Source: Paenibacillus sp. JNUCC32 (GTDB lineage Bacteria > Bacillota > Bacilli > Paenibacillales > Paenibacillaceae). From it: DNA of 64,000 nt. The translations under genes were made by a program, and so were the position numbers. The notes beneath the pieces were generated by a model, which saw nothing but the letters and a program-made list of their open reading frames with translations, was not told where the DNA came from and ran no database searches. This document shows positions 51,677 through 60,476 of the stretch, one piece after another (position 1 is the stretch's first letter; each line of letters begins with the position of its first letter). The DNA lies in NCBI RefSeq assembly GCF_014863545.1, contig NZ_CP062260.1, forward strand, positions 1,922,001-1,986,000. The letters run 5' to 3'.

Positions 51677-51799
51677 ATTCGTGGCGGCTTATTCGTGCGA
51701 ATATCAAAGTTCAACTCACAGTATCATTCTATGATATGGTATTCTACTTACGAATCAAATCCGGACAAGAAACCGTTCGAGTCGGTTAAGGAGGATCGT

Positions 51800-52948
51800 A
51801 TGAACATTACCGGTATACAATCTGACTGGAAAGTGGAGAAGATCGAATTCGCCAAGTTAACGGGTGAACGAGCCAGAAGCGCGGGGGCCAATGGCAGAAT
51901 CGGCGTTCATGGCAAAGGCTGCACAGTGGATATCGCCAGAATTACGATCGATGGTCAAACAGGTTACGGCAGTTCGATTCATATGACACCGGAATGGGCC
52001 GAAGACATAATAGGCCGCCGTTTGCTTGATTTATTCGATCACCAGGGCAGACTGCGGGAAGCGTATCGATTGCAATTGGAATACCCTGTGCTCGATTGGT
52101 TAGGACAGAGACAAGGCAAACCAGTGTATGACTTAGTGTCCGGTGCCCACCTGGAAAAGGGAGCCCCATTGGTTGTCCCCTGCTATGATACCTCTCTATA
52201 CTTCGACGATTTGCATTTGCCTGATGAGAGGGCAGCGGTCGCGCTGATGCAGGAAGAAGCGATGCAAGGTTATGCGAAAGGCCAACGTCATTTTAAGATT
52301 AAGGTTGGCCGAGGCGGACGCCATATGCCGCTCTGGGAAGGGACGAAACGAGATATCGCAATCGTGCGCGGGATCTCGGAAGTGGCAGGTCCCGCAGGCA
52401 AGATCATGATCGATGCGAATAATGCCTATAATTTGAACTTAACCAAAGAGGTCTTGGCGGCTTTATCGGATGTGAATCTGTATTGGCTGGAAGAAGCGTT
52501 TCATGAGGATGAAGCCTTGTACGAGGACCTGAAGGATTGGCTCGGGCAACGTGGGCAGAATGTGCTTATCGCGGATGGGGAAGGGCTTGCCTCCCCTCAT
52601 CTTATTGAGTGGGCGACTCGCGGCCGTGTTGATGTACTGCAGTACGATATCATTTGGCCTGGTTTCACGCATTGGATGGAATTAGGCGAGAAGTTGGATG
52701 CCCATGGTTTGCGGTCTGCGCCGCATTGTTACGGCAATGCTTATGGCATTTACGCGTCGGGACATTTGTCAGCCGCGGTGCGAAACTTCGAATTTGTGGA
52801 ATATGACGACATCACGATTGAAGGAATGGATGTATCAGGCTATCGAATCGAAAACGGAGAGATTCATGTTCCGGCCACGCCGGGTTTCGGCATCGTCTTC
52901 GACGATGAACTTGTAACTTACCTTATAAACCGATCCGGCTGGTCCTGA
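51800..52948 (+). CDS. enolase superfamily enzyme (mandelate racemase/muconate lactonizing-like)
   Basis: Enzyme of 382 residues. The capping domain (about 1-130) is followed by a barrel with the KxK catalytic pair in GQRHFKIKVGRGGRHM, the first metal ligand in IMIDANNAYN, the second in LYWLEEAFHED, the third in IADGEG, and the strands VDVLQYDIIWPGFTHWMELG and APHCYGNAYGIYASGHLSAA. Members abstract a proton next to a carboxylate, as racemases or dehydratases of acid sugars and similar compounds. The ATG at 51800 is chosen because AAGGAGGATC lies seven bases before it; the open frame upstream belongs to the FecCD remnant. A terminator follows at 53122. Substrate unknown. Confidence 0.85.
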   Translation: MNITGIQSDWKVEKIEFAKLTGERARSAGANGRIGVHGKGCTVDIARITIDGQTGYGSSIHMTPEWAEDIIGRRLLDLFDHQGRLREAYRLQLEYPVLDWLGQRQGKPVYDLVSGAHLEKGAPLVVPCYDTSLYFDDLHLPDERAAVALMQEEAMQGYAKGQRHFKIKVGRGGRHMPLWEGTKRDIAIVRGISEVAGPAGKIMIDANNAYNLNLTKEVLAALSDVNLYWLEEAFHEDEALYEDLKDWLGQRGQNVLIADGEGLASPHLIEWATRGRVDVLQYDIIWPGFTHWMELGEKLDAHGLRSAPHCYGNAYGIYASGHLSAAVRNFEFVEYDDITIEGMDVSGYRIENGEIHVPATPGFGIVFDDELVTYLINRSGWS

Positions 52949-53121
52949 GATCAGTTGAGTAATGGCAGCGTGCAACTGAGCAAGCGAAGTGGATTCATAG
53001 CCGTGTTCCCAGAACAGAGAAAGTGGAGGGACTTTCTTATCTTATATGAAAAATAGCCGGAGGAACGTTAGTATATAGGAACTATCGCCATGCCTTTAGC
53101 AGAACTAGTTCAATCGAAGAC

Positions 53122-53160
53122 AAAAAGGCAGCCGTTCATAAAATCGGCTGCCTTTGTTCT
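53122..53160 (+). terminator. intrinsic terminator
   Basis: AAAGGCAGCCG (53124-53134) pairs with CGGCTGCCTTT (53145-53155), loop of ten, followed by GTTCT. The 52949-53121 stretch before it has no gene that I can support. Confidence 0.75.
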
Positions 53161-53212
53161 ACCACCGGCCAGGATTGTTGAACATATAATATCCGTGTCA
53201 GAGGAAATGCAA

Positions 53213-53261
53213 TTGACAAACCAACTACTACGTGTTACTTTATAGAAGTAGTAAGTAACAC
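53213..53261 (+). promoter_or_regulatory. promoter with PadR-type operator
   Basis: TTGACA (53213-53218) is followed by the palindrome TACTTTATAGAAGTA (53236-53250), nested with GTGTTACTT (53232-53240) / AAGTAACAC (53253-53261). Repeated TACTT/AAGTA half sites over the -10 region are typical of PadR self-regulated promoters. It serves the broken padR gene and the two DUF1048 genes. Confidence 0.65.
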
Positions 53262-53296
53262 TTCATACCAGTGCTACAGAATAGCCAGCGGTAATT

Positions 53297-53509
53297 GTGC
53301 TGGAAAACCTAACGGAATTGCTCAAAGGGATGCTTGAAGGTGTGTCCTTGGAATTATATGCCGCATTGAAACCTACGGCTACGAAATCACGCAGCGACTG
53401 AACTTCCGTGTTGTGGAGGGAAGGGTGTACGTGGAGCGCGGAGCTGAAAAGGTTCTGGGAAACATGGGAGTTCGTATCATCAACAATAAACGAGTTAAAG
53501 GAGAATTAA
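53297..53509 (+). pseudogene. PadR family regulator, frameshifted and internally deleted
   Basis: Three pieces of one PadR gene lie in different frames. The start reads LENLTELLKGMLEGVSLEL; then, after a frameshift near 53370, RIETYGYEITQRLN and FRVVEGRVY; and finally, again in another frame, SAELKRFWETWEFVSSTINE followed by LKEN and stop at 53507-53509. The normal 110-residue protein lacks its central wing and dimer segment here. The operator upstream and the two DUF1048 genes downstream are intact, so the pair is probably no longer repressed by this protein. Confidence 0.8.
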
Positions 53510-53511
53510 TC

Positions 53512-53859
53512 ATGAATTTTTGGGAAAAAATCACCGGCAGCGACATGACTAAAGAATTTAAAACTTTTGAATCACGAGCCAAGAAGCTGCCGGCTGATTA
53601 TCAAGCTGCATGGAATGAAATTAATGCCAATCTTTGGCCTCACTCCGATTTCACCGGTCGCAACCTCATGCCAATTCTTGACGGCGTGCTTGGCTTGCTC
53701 GAAGAATCGGCGGCGGAAGGTCAGAATGTCCAAGAGGTTTTGGGTATCGATATCAAAGGTTTCTGTTCAGCGCTGGCCGGCGAAGAAGGAGCAAAGTCTT
53801 TTCGTGACAAGTGGCGCGAGCAGCTCAACAATAATATCGCTAAAAAATTAGGTAAATAG
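53512..53859 (+). CDS. DUF1048 family protein
   Basis: Small cytoplasmic helical protein of 115 residues. The family start MNFWEKITGSDMTKEFKTFE is clear, followed by RAKKLPADYQAAWNEINANL and GVLGLLEESAAEGQNVQEVL, and a C-terminal FRDKWREQLNNNIAKKLGK. DUF1048 proteins nearly always sit behind a padR gene, as here; their function is unknown. ATG 53512 has AAAGGAG at eight bases, which overlaps the end of the broken padR. A second, related gene follows nine bases later. Confidence 0.9.
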   Translation: MNFWEKITGSDMTKEFKTFESRAKKLPADYQAAWNEINANLWPHSDFTGRNLMPILDGVLGLLEESAAEGQNVQEVLGIDIKGFCSALAGEEGAKSFRDKWREQLNNNIAKKLGK

Positions 53860-53868
53860 GAGGATAAC

Positions 53869-54213
53869 ATGAGAATACAAGATATCATCGAAGGCAAAAA
53901 AGAGTGGCGAGCGCATGTGGCGCGTGTCAAAGCACTCCCGAAAGATTATCAGATTGTTTATAAAGAGATTCAAAAATATCTCTTTAAGGTCGGCCCTGTT
54001 GAACTAACCGACGGGACGGGTTTGCTCTCGGGGATTATCGATCTTTTTGAAGAGGGCGCGGCCGTGGGAAAAGGCGTACTCGAAGTAACGGGCAGTGACG
54101 TAGCGGCTTTCTGCGACGATCTTATCAAAGATTTAAAAACTTACGCTGATATCTATCAAGAATCATTTGACCAAAGCAAGGCCATAAAAAAGATTACGGA
54201 TAAAACAAAGTAA
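53869..54213 (+). CDS. DUF1048 family protein, second copy
   Basis: Paralogue of the preceding gene, 114 residues: MRIQDIIEGKKEWRAHVARV, KALPKDYQIVYKEIQKYLFK, GLLSGIIDLFEEGAAVGKGV and LEVTGSDVAAFCDDLIKDLK, which follow the same helix pattern (DYQ, G-L-L, EEGAA-G, V-G-D). It follows TAGGAGG and lies nine bases downstream of the first copy, so the two are co-transcribed from the PadR-type promoter. Function unknown; the paired copies may form a heteromer. Confidence 0.9.
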   Translation: MRIQDIIEGKKEWRAHVARVKALPKDYQIVYKEIQKYLFKVGPVELTDGTGLLSGIIDLFEEGAAVGKGVLEVTGSDVAAFCDDLIKDLKTYADIYQESFDQSKAIKKITDKTK

Positions 54214-54375
54214 AAGTGGGATATCGGGATGGAAACAGTAATTGAAGTTTCATGCACAAATAGCCATCCCGGGATGCGGAACTATAAACAGTTTTGGCGA
54301 AGAGTAAATCAGAGGACAGGAATATGATGACTTTGAAATTCGAACGATAGTCGGCTTTATTTGTTAGACGTATAT

Positions 54376-54411
54376 AAGGGAGCTGGCCAATGCTAGTTCC
54401 TTTCGCTTTTT
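54376..54411 (+). terminator. probable terminator of the DUF1048 unit
   Basis: AAGGGAGCTGGC (54376-54387) pairs imperfectly, with G-T pairs, with GCTAGTTCCTT (54392-54402) and is followed by TCGCTTTTT. The rest of the 54214-54590 gap has no supported gene. Confidence 0.45.
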
Positions 54412-54590
54412 GTCCTTTCTTGATTCCCGTCGTCATACTGGCAAAAAGATCGTCCATATGATTTTCGGCAGTTATTTCCTTACTCATACGAGTTAAGTGG
54501 TGTAGCATATAAACCGTTTTAAATGGAACTTATAACTTGTGCCCTGCGTCATATTATGTAGAACAAAAGGAAGGAATGGGAGGTTATACG

Positions 54591-55484
54591 TTGTCGCTAA
54601 CGCTGCCCGCACTTCATGTCATGGGGGATATCACCGTTAACAAGGGATCCGTTCTGGGGGTGCGAACGATTGATGATTTCGAATTGGTATTCTTTCCGAC
54701 GGGCTCCCGTACCGTTTACGAAAACGACCGGGGTGAATTTCTGCTGGATCGGCCGGGCATTGTATTCACCTGTCCCGGAGAGCCGCATAGGTACCGGTTT
54801 GATCCGCTCGTTCCCACCAGGCATTTATATGTCCACTTCGAACATGCAGCATTCCGGGAAACCTTCTGCAGACAAGACGATAGCCGAGGGGAATGCCAGG
54901 ACTGGTCGGTGATTGCCGGGGGAAGTCTTGTTCCCTCCCTGTTGAAACAAATGCTCAAAATTGTGCATGTAAAACCCCGCGGCTGGCAGAGAAGAGGAGC
55001 CATTTTGCTACTGAGCGTACTGGAGGAATGGCAGGCGATCGATGAAGACGATTCGTTCTCTTCCATGAACCTGCCTGCCCCGATTATCAAGGCATTGGAT
55101 TATATGGAACAACATCTTCATCACCAAATTACCATTGAAGAGATTGCGGGCAGTTCCGGCTGGACTCATGAGCACTTTACCCGAATGTTTGTCCGCTGGA
55201 TTGGGATCCCTCCCCAGAAGGCTTTGCTGGAACGCCGTCTACGTAGAGCGGAACAGCTATTAATCCAAGCGGAGCGAACGATCAAACAAATCGCTTACGA
55301 TGTCGGGTTTGCCGATGAGCACTATTTCTCCCGCATGTTCAAACGGACACGCGGTGTCACTGCCGTGGAATTCCGCGATCGTTTTGCGGATCCGTTATTT
55401 CGTCAGTTGGCCATGACCGAAGAAGAGGAGTCCGCTTATCCCTTGAACCGGCATTTTGTCGCTCTGAATCAGGAACGGACATGA
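54591..55484 (+). CDS. AraC family transcriptional regulator
   Basis: Regulator of about 297 residues. An N-terminal cupin-like sensor (FPTGSRTVYENDRGEFLLDR, FTCPGEPHRYRFDP) precedes the double helix-turn-helix at about 195-290: QITIEEIAGSSGWTHEHFTR and IKQIAYDVGFADEHYFSRMF followed by RTRGVTAVEFRDRF. The TTG at 54591 is chosen because GGGAGG (54578-54583) lies seven bases before; an in-frame earlier GTG or ATG would need weaker sites. The PhyH dioxygenase gene follows after about 100 bases in the same direction and is the likely target. Confidence 0.85.
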   Translation: MSLTLPALHVMGDITVNKGSVLGVRTIDDFELVFFPTGSRTVYENDRGEFLLDRPGIVFTCPGEPHRYRFDPLVPTRHLYVHFEHAAFRETFCRQDDSRGECQDWSVIAGGSLVPSLLKQMLKIVHVKPRGWQRRGAILLLSVLEEWQAIDEDDSFSSMNLPAPIIKALDYMEQHLHHQITIEEIAGSSGWTHEHFTRMFVRWIGIPPQKALLERRLRRAEQLLIQAERTIKQIAYDVGFADEHYFSRMFKRTRGVTAVEFRDRFADPLFRQLAMTEEEESAYPLNRHFVALNQERT

Positions 55485-55587
55485 TAACGGATATCAAATC
55501 AGTCCACCGTTTTCCGTGTCCTCTCCATTGAGAACGCTTTCGGAATCCTTCACACTTAAGGTAATCAATTCTTGTGGAGGGATCAGC

Positions 55588-56598
55588 ATGGGGCAGACTT
55601 ATGTACCTAAGGCCAAACTAAGAGAAGGCCGTTATTATGTAACGGTAGAGCAATACAAGCACTATCACAGAGATGGTTTCCTTATTGTTGAAGGACTGTT
55701 GGATCCGAAAGAAATAGAGCATTATGCAGCGTGGGCAGAGAGACTGCGGATTGAACATGAGGGGAAACGTGAAGAGGCATCTACGGAAGATAAGGACCCT
55801 CTCAAATCGGAGTTTGCCGAGAAAACGAGGGTTCATATGATCTCCCGCGTCCATCCGGAAGGGGAGCAGCTGATGCTTCATCCCCGGATTTTGGATGTGC
55901 TTGAGGCGCTTATCGGGCCCGATGTCTATGCTCTGCAATCGATGATGTTCTTTAACCCGCCGGGAAAAGGGGGGCAAGGTTGGCATCAGGATGCATATTA
56001 CATCAAGACCCATCCCGACACACTAATCGGAGCCTGGATTGCCCTGGAGGATGCCGATGAAGAGAATGGGTGTTTGTGGGTCGTTCCCGGTTCCAATCAC
56101 GAACCGATTTACCCACCGCCAGGGGATAACGGCGGCAGTGTTCATGCTAAAGAAGCATTCACCGATCTCCATTCCGTGGAGAATGTCAGTCACCTCGACG
56201 ATGAGGTCAACACGTTATCCAAAGTGGTGTCCAATTATCCGGCCCCCATTCCAGTGCGAATGAAGCCTGGAGATGTGCTGTTCTTTGATTCCCATTTGTT
56301 CCACCGTTCATATCGGAACCGAACGAAGGACCGTTATCGCCGCTCCTATGTGTGCCATTATTGTAACGCTCGGTCGTTCGTTCCGTGGGACCATGACGGT
56401 TATGAAGGCGAAAGCGGGAATTACCGCCAGATATTGGCGCGAGGCCGGACGCATCTTGCTTATGCGGTACCGATTTTTGATACCCCGGTAGATATTACGC
56501 AGCACGATGAGATACCCGAATCATCCAGCGTGACGTTGATGGGCATGGATGACGGCATGATGCTGCCTGTCGTACAGGTGAAAAAAGAACAGGATTAG
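55588..56598 (+). CDS. phytanoyl-CoA dioxygenase (PhyH) family protein
   Basis: Non-haem iron, 2-oxoglutarate-type dioxygenase of about 336 residues. The double-stranded beta-helix ligands are visible: the His/Asp pair in GQGWHQDAYYIKTHPD and the distal histidine in FDSHLFHRSYRNRTKDRYRR, whose arginines would bind the co-substrate. Also typical are GFLIVEGLLDPKEIEHY near the start and DEENGCLWVVPGSNHEP. ATG 55588 has GTGGAGGGATC six bases before. It follows an AraC regulator, a frequent pairing in sugar-using Paenibacillus. The substrate is unknown; it need not be phytanoyl-CoA. Confidence 0.88.
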   Translation: MGQTYVPKAKLREGRYYVTVEQYKHYHRDGFLIVEGLLDPKEIEHYAAWAERLRIEHEGKREEASTEDKDPLKSEFAEKTRVHMISRVHPEGEQLMLHPRILDVLEALIGPDVYALQSMMFFNPPGKGGQGWHQDAYYIKTHPDTLIGAWIALEDADEENGCLWVVPGSNHEPIYPPPGDNGGSVHAKEAFTDLHSVENVSHLDDEVNTLSKVVSNYPAPIPVRMKPGDVLFFDSHLFHRSYRNRTKDRYRRSYVCHYCNARSFVPWDHDGYEGESGNYRQILARGRTHLAYAVPIFDTPVDITQHDEIPESSSVTLMGMDDGMMLPVVQVKKEQD

Positions 56599-56622
56599 AG
56601 GTAAAAATAGCATAAGAGGAAA

Positions 56623-56662
56623 AGTCCCTCAGTTCAATGCTTGAACTGAGGGACTCATTATT
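56623..56662 (+). terminator. 15-bp intrinsic terminator after PhyH gene
   Basis: AGTCCCTCAGTTCAA (56623-56637), loop TGC, TTGAACTGAGGGACT (56641-56655), then CATTATTTT. Confidence 0.85.
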
Positions 56663-56669
56663 TTGCAAA

Positions 56670-56711
56670 CAGAAACGGACTAGCGTTCGACCATAAGCTA
56701 GTCCGTTTCTG
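56670..56711. terminator. second strong hairpin between convergent genes
   Basis: CAGAAACGGACTAGC (56670-56684) pairs perfectly with GCTAGTCCGTTTCTG (56697-56711), loop of twelve. It is tandem to the preceding terminator and lies downstream of the AraC gene on the other strand, so it probably stops transcription from that side. No good T-tract is present. Confidence 0.55.
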
Positions 56712-56813
56712 TCTGCATCGAGTCACAAATCGCGTTGATTATTTGCCTCGAAAACACTGTACAATACGCGCACGTTGATTCCTTTTCTGAAGTAATGAGG
56801 AGAGAAAATAGAA

Positions 56814-57605
56814 TTATTGCCTACCATCAGCCCTTCCTCTGTATTCACTCGGAGTTAGTCCTACGTATTTTTTGAATTGCCGCATAAAATGTACATCGTT
56901 CTCATAACCGCATATTCCAGAAATATGGCTGATCGCATACGAAGTGTTCTTCAGTAAATAAGAGGCATATCCTAGTCTGTTAAGGATGATATCGTTAATT
57001 ACCGATATGCCAAAGATTTGTTTGTACATATGCTGGAAATACGACCGACTCATATTCATCTTGTCCGCCAAGAACTCGACCGTATACCAAGTAGAAGGAG
57101 AATTGAAAACTTCATTTCTCAGCTTCAGGAACTGATCGTAGTATTTACTAATCTGATGGTGTGGCTCCAAATGATTTCGAATATCGCTAAGCTTCATGAA
57201 CAGGCAGCGAATGGTATAATCGATGATCTCATTTCGGAAGGTTCCGTTCTGCAGATTCTCCCAATGAATATCATTCACCTTTCTGGAAATATAGAAGGGG
57301 TCGTATGCTTTGATTAAGGTATCTAAAGGGAGATTCAGCCGATCAAAAAAAGCCTCTGCGTCCTCCATATCAAAGTGAAACCAGTCATGGACCAGAGGTT
57401 GTTCAGCATGCTGGTAGAAATACGGGCTGTTTTTGTTAAAAATAATAAAGGTATTAGGTCCAACAAACACAGCCTGCGAATGAATCTTAAGCTCCATTTT
57501 GCTCCGGAAGAATAAAAAGACGTAATCCCCGGAGCCGTCCGGGCGGTCAACAGTGAAGCCTTCCGGATGAATCACGTTATATCCACATCGGTTTAGATGT
57601 ATCAA
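56814..57605 (-). CDS. AraC family transcriptional regulator
   Basis: Regulator of 263 residues. The N-terminal sensor has VDRPDGSGDYVFLFFRSKME and FVGPNTFIIFNKNSPYFYQH; the C-terminal helix-turn-helix pair (about 165-260) has YTVEFLADKMNMSRSYFQHM and ISHISGICGYENDVHFMRQF followed by YVGLTPSEYR. The start is TTG 57605, with AGGAGTGG just upstream. It is divergent from the GH2 glycosidase pseudogene, whose transcription it presumably once controlled. Confidence 0.86.
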   Translation of the reverse strand: MIHLNRCGYNVIHPEGFTVDRPDGSGDYVFLFFRSKMELKIHSQAVFVGPNTFIIFNKNSPYFYQHAEQPLVHDWFHFDMEDAEAFFDRLNLPLDTLIKAYDPFYISRKVNDIHWENLQNGTFRNEIIDYTIRCLFMKLSDIRNHLEPHHQISKYYDQFLKLRNEVFNSPSTWYTVEFLADKMNMSRSYFQHMYKQIFGISVINDIILNRLGYASYLLKNTSYAISHISGICGYENDVHFMRQFKKYVGLTPSEYRGRADGRQ

Positions 57606-57741
57606 TGATTTCCACTCCTAGAAAGGATAATAGATCAGTCAAAGGATAGGATAAATCATTTTCTTTCTCAGATCAAGATAGTAATCTGTGATAAGAAATA
57701 CAGATTATACATCAGTTATTAGAGAGAGGATAGGTGCTAAA

Positions 57742-59512
57742 ATGCCCACAGCAGCTACGAAATTTTATATAAAAAACTATCCGAGACCCCAATTTGTACG
57801 GAGCCAGTGGCTGGATCTGAACGGAGCGTGGGATTTCTGTTTCGATGATGAAAAAGCCGGTGTTGCAGAACGCTTTATGGACCATTTTCCCGCTGCACAA
57901 AAAATAAACGTTCCCTTTACCTATGAAACCCAGGCGAGCGGAATCGGCGAGGAGACATTCCATGCGCAGATTTGGTATCGCAGAAAACTGACACTTTCCC
58001 CAGAAGCGGAAGGGAAACAAACGATCCTGCATTTCGAAGGCGTGGATTATAAAGCTACCTGTTGGGTGAACGGTGGTTTTGCGGGGGAGCATGAAGGGGC
58101 GTATGCTCGGTTTTCATTGGATATTACCGACCTCCTCAAGCAAGACGCCGAAAATGAAATTGTGCTGAAAGTGGAAGACAGCGATAGCTGTCTGCAGCCT
58201 CGGGGCAAACAGCGCTGGGCCGGACGAAATCATGATTCGTTTTATGTGCAGACGACAGGCATTTGGAAAAGCGTCTGGCTCGAACATGTCCATGACACCC
58301 GCTTGGATAAGGTGAAAATGACACCGGACATCGACCGCCAAAATGATTCGGTTCGACTTCCGCTTTAACGGGACGAAAAACAAAAAAGATCTCCGGCTGG
58401 AGACAGAAATCACATTTAAAGGCGAAACGGTAAGAAAGCTGAGCCTTTCGGTGGACAGAGCCTGGCTGACGGTGGAAACAAGCATGATGAACGGCATCAA
58501 CGGGCCATGGCTGCAGAACATGTGGTCTCCGGGCAATCCCAATCTGTTTGATGTGGAGTTTGTGCTGTATGAAGGAGAACGGGAGATCGACCGGGTGGGT
58601 TCATATTTCGGCATGCGCAAAATCTCGATCCGAGACGGACAAATTCTTCTGAACAATATTCCCCTTTACCAAAGATTGATTCTGGATCAGGGATACTGGA
58701 ACGAAAGTCATCTGACGCCTCCGTCCGAAGAAGCGCTGATCGAAGATATCGAGGCGATCGCCGAAATGGGCTACAACGGTTTGCGCAAGCATATGAAAAT
58801 TGAAGACGCTCGTTTCCTATACTGGTGTGATGTCAAAGGTATGCTGGTCTGGTCCGAAATGGCGGCTGCTTTTGAATATAACGATGAGTCCGTGGAACGT
58901 TTTACAAAGGAATGGATTGAAGTTGTGCAGCAGCAATACAATCATCCCTGCATCATTACCTGGGTACCATTTAATGAATCCTGGGGCATTCAGAATATTA
59001 TCCATGACGATCGGCAGCAAAAATTTACGGAAGGTATTTATTATTTGACCAAATCTATTGATCCTTATCGCCCAGTCATCACTAATGATGGATGGGAGCA
59101 CACCATTTCTGATATTTTGACTCTTCATGATTATGTGGAGCGTGGCGAAGATTTGTACGAAACATACAAGGATAAAGACGCGATTACGGGTAGCAACGGT
59201 GCGTACAACGAGTGGAAATTTGCGTTCGCCCAAGGCTACAGTTATAAAGGGCAACCGATTATCATCAGCGAGTTTGGCGGGATTGCATTCAGGAGCGAGC
59301 ATGGCTGGGGTTACGGCAATCAGGTTGAGAGTGAGGAAGCTTTCCTGGAGCGATTCGCCAGCATAACCGGAGCGATTAAAGCAGTTCCGTTTATATCCGG
59401 TTACTGTTAATCGCAGATTACGGACGTTCAGCATGAGGTTAACGGCCTGCTTACCGAAGACCGAAAACCGAAAGTGTCGCTGGAAAAGATCCGGGAGATT
59501 AATTTGGGGTAG
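57742..59512 (+). pseudogene. glycoside hydrolase family 2 gene with a frameshift and a late stop
   Basis: The sequence encodes a GH2 enzyme of about 590 residues in pieces. Part one (57742-58345) is the sugar-binding domain, YPRPQFVRSQWLDLNGAWDF to TTGIWKSVWLEHVHDTRL. The frame breaks at about 58345 (SVRLPL-stop in the first frame; FDFRFNGTKN in the next). Part two holds the Ig-like and barrel domains with acid/base glutamate in VPFNESWGIQN and nucleophile in IISEFGGIAF. A TAA at 59408-59410 in GYC-stop replaces the usual Tyr codon, after which QITDVQHEVNGLLTEDRKPK and a normal end at 59510-59512 follow. Two lesions argue for a true pseudogene rather than one sequencing slip. Relatives are beta-galactosidase or beta-glucuronidase-like. 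Confidence 0.85.
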
Positions 59513-59873
59513 GGAAGCAGGGAAGAAAAAAGAGTACTAAGAAAAGACAAAACAAAAGATAATGCAGGTTTGTATAATGATGGCAAGCAGTCCACCCTAG
59601 GTGAATGGCAAATTCCGAAGCGGTCGCGGATAGCCACGGAAGGTTGGGGTGCCAGTGTCCTCGGCGTTATCTTTTGACTGCTCGTTCCAGTATGGTTCCC
59701 GCAAGGAAAACAATTAATATTATCAAATTACCGATAAATGTCCAAGTCATAACAGTAATACCATCGGCGATTAGAATGGTTTCTGATTGACTTGATGGTA
59801 TCCCTAATGTAAAATTTTGTTATATTAATATCGGATAATACACGTACTCAAAAGTAAGGGGGATGATTGATCC
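59513..59873. other. gap with a possible 27-residue membrane peptide frame
   Basis: No well-supported gene. On the minus strand ATG 59750 opens MTWTFIGNLIILIVFLAGTI and ends at 59667 after 27 residues; it would be a single membrane helix, but it has no ribosome binding site, and the frame extends protein-like upstream (GIPSSQSETILIADGITV), so it may be the tail of a lost gene. Confidence 0.3.
59844..59858. promoter_or_regulatory. HxlR-type operator at its own promoter
   Basis: GTACTCAAAAGTAAG, read on the other strand CTTACTTTTGAGTAC, closely matches CTTACTTTTAAGTAAG upstream of the reductase gene at 60366. It lies 15 bases before the HxlR start and overlaps the ribosome binding site region. 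Confidence 0.55.
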
Positions 59874-60206
59874 ATGATTCATCAGCGCGAATGTCCAGTC
59901 GAAACACTCCTGCATGTTTTAGGCGGCAAATGGAAGCCATTGATTTTATGGCATTTGATTGAATCCACAAAGCGATTCAACGATCTGGAAAAGCTTATAC
60001 CTGATGTTTCACAAAAAATGCTTTCCCAACATCTCCGAGATTTGGAACACGAAGGCATAGTCGACCGAACGGTCTACCCTGCTATCCCTCCAAAAGTTGA
60101 ATATTCCCTTAGTGAATACGGCAGAACATTGATTCCTGTAGCAGAAGTCATGTGTGCTTGGGGAGAAAATCATAATAGACGGAAGTATGAAGAGTCAGCG
60201 TCATAA
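59874..60206 (+). CDS. HxlR family transcriptional regulator
   Basis: Winged-helix regulator of 110 residues. The family pattern is clear: CPVETLLHVLGGKWKPLILW (with a conserved N-terminal cysteine near residue 6 that often senses quinones or electrophiles), RFNDLEKLIPDVSQKMLSQH, LRDLEHEGIVDRTVYPAIPP and KVEYSLSEYGRTLIPV. ATG 59874 follows AGGGGGATGAT. A matching operator lies at its own start and two more lie before the NAD(P)-binding protein gene 270 bases downstream, so it probably represses both genes until inactivated. Confidence 0.9.
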   Translation: MIHQRECPVETLLHVLGGKWKPLILWHLIESTKRFNDLEKLIPDVSQKMLSQHLRDLEHEGIVDRTVYPAIPPKVEYSLSEYGRTLIPVAEVMCAWGENHNRRKYEESAS

Positions 60207-60251
60207 AGCTGATTTAATGAAATCGAATCTAATTCAATCAACCCATAACAG

Positions 60252-60284
60252 AAGCTGCCACGGAATTCCGGGCAGCTTTTTTTC
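60252..60284 (+). terminator. intrinsic terminator after HxlR gene
   Basis: AAGCTGCC (60252-60259) pairs with GGCAGCTT (60271-60278), with an inner CGGAATTCCG palindrome, followed by a T run. Confidence 0.85.
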
Positions 60285-60365
60285 GTCTACAGCCGCACAA
60301 TCTGCCACAAGATTTTTCCTATCGTCCCGACCTCCGCGCACAATATGGGTTCTCTTTCTGTGAAG

Positions 60366-60400
60366 CTTACTTTTAAGTAAGTACCCTACTTTAAAGTGGG
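60366..60400. promoter_or_regulatory. paired HxlR-type operators before the reductase gene
   Basis: CTTACTTTTAAGTAAG (60366-60381; arms CTTACTT and AAGTAAG) is followed directly by CCC-T-ACTTTAAAGT-GGG (60384-60400; ACTTTAAAGT is a perfect palindrome). The first is nearly identical to the site in front of the HxlR gene. Confidence 0.6.
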
Positions 60401-60476
60401 TTCTTAACATCTTTTTGAAGCGATGCTAAGCTTGAGTCAACCAAATATTGGAGCCGTTAAAGAGGAGGAAAGAACA

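Noticed and set aside
54194-54508. Minus-strand frame of 104 codons after the DUF1048 genes
   Set aside because: It overlaps the end of the second DUF1048 gene, lacks a ribosome binding site and matches no family known to me.
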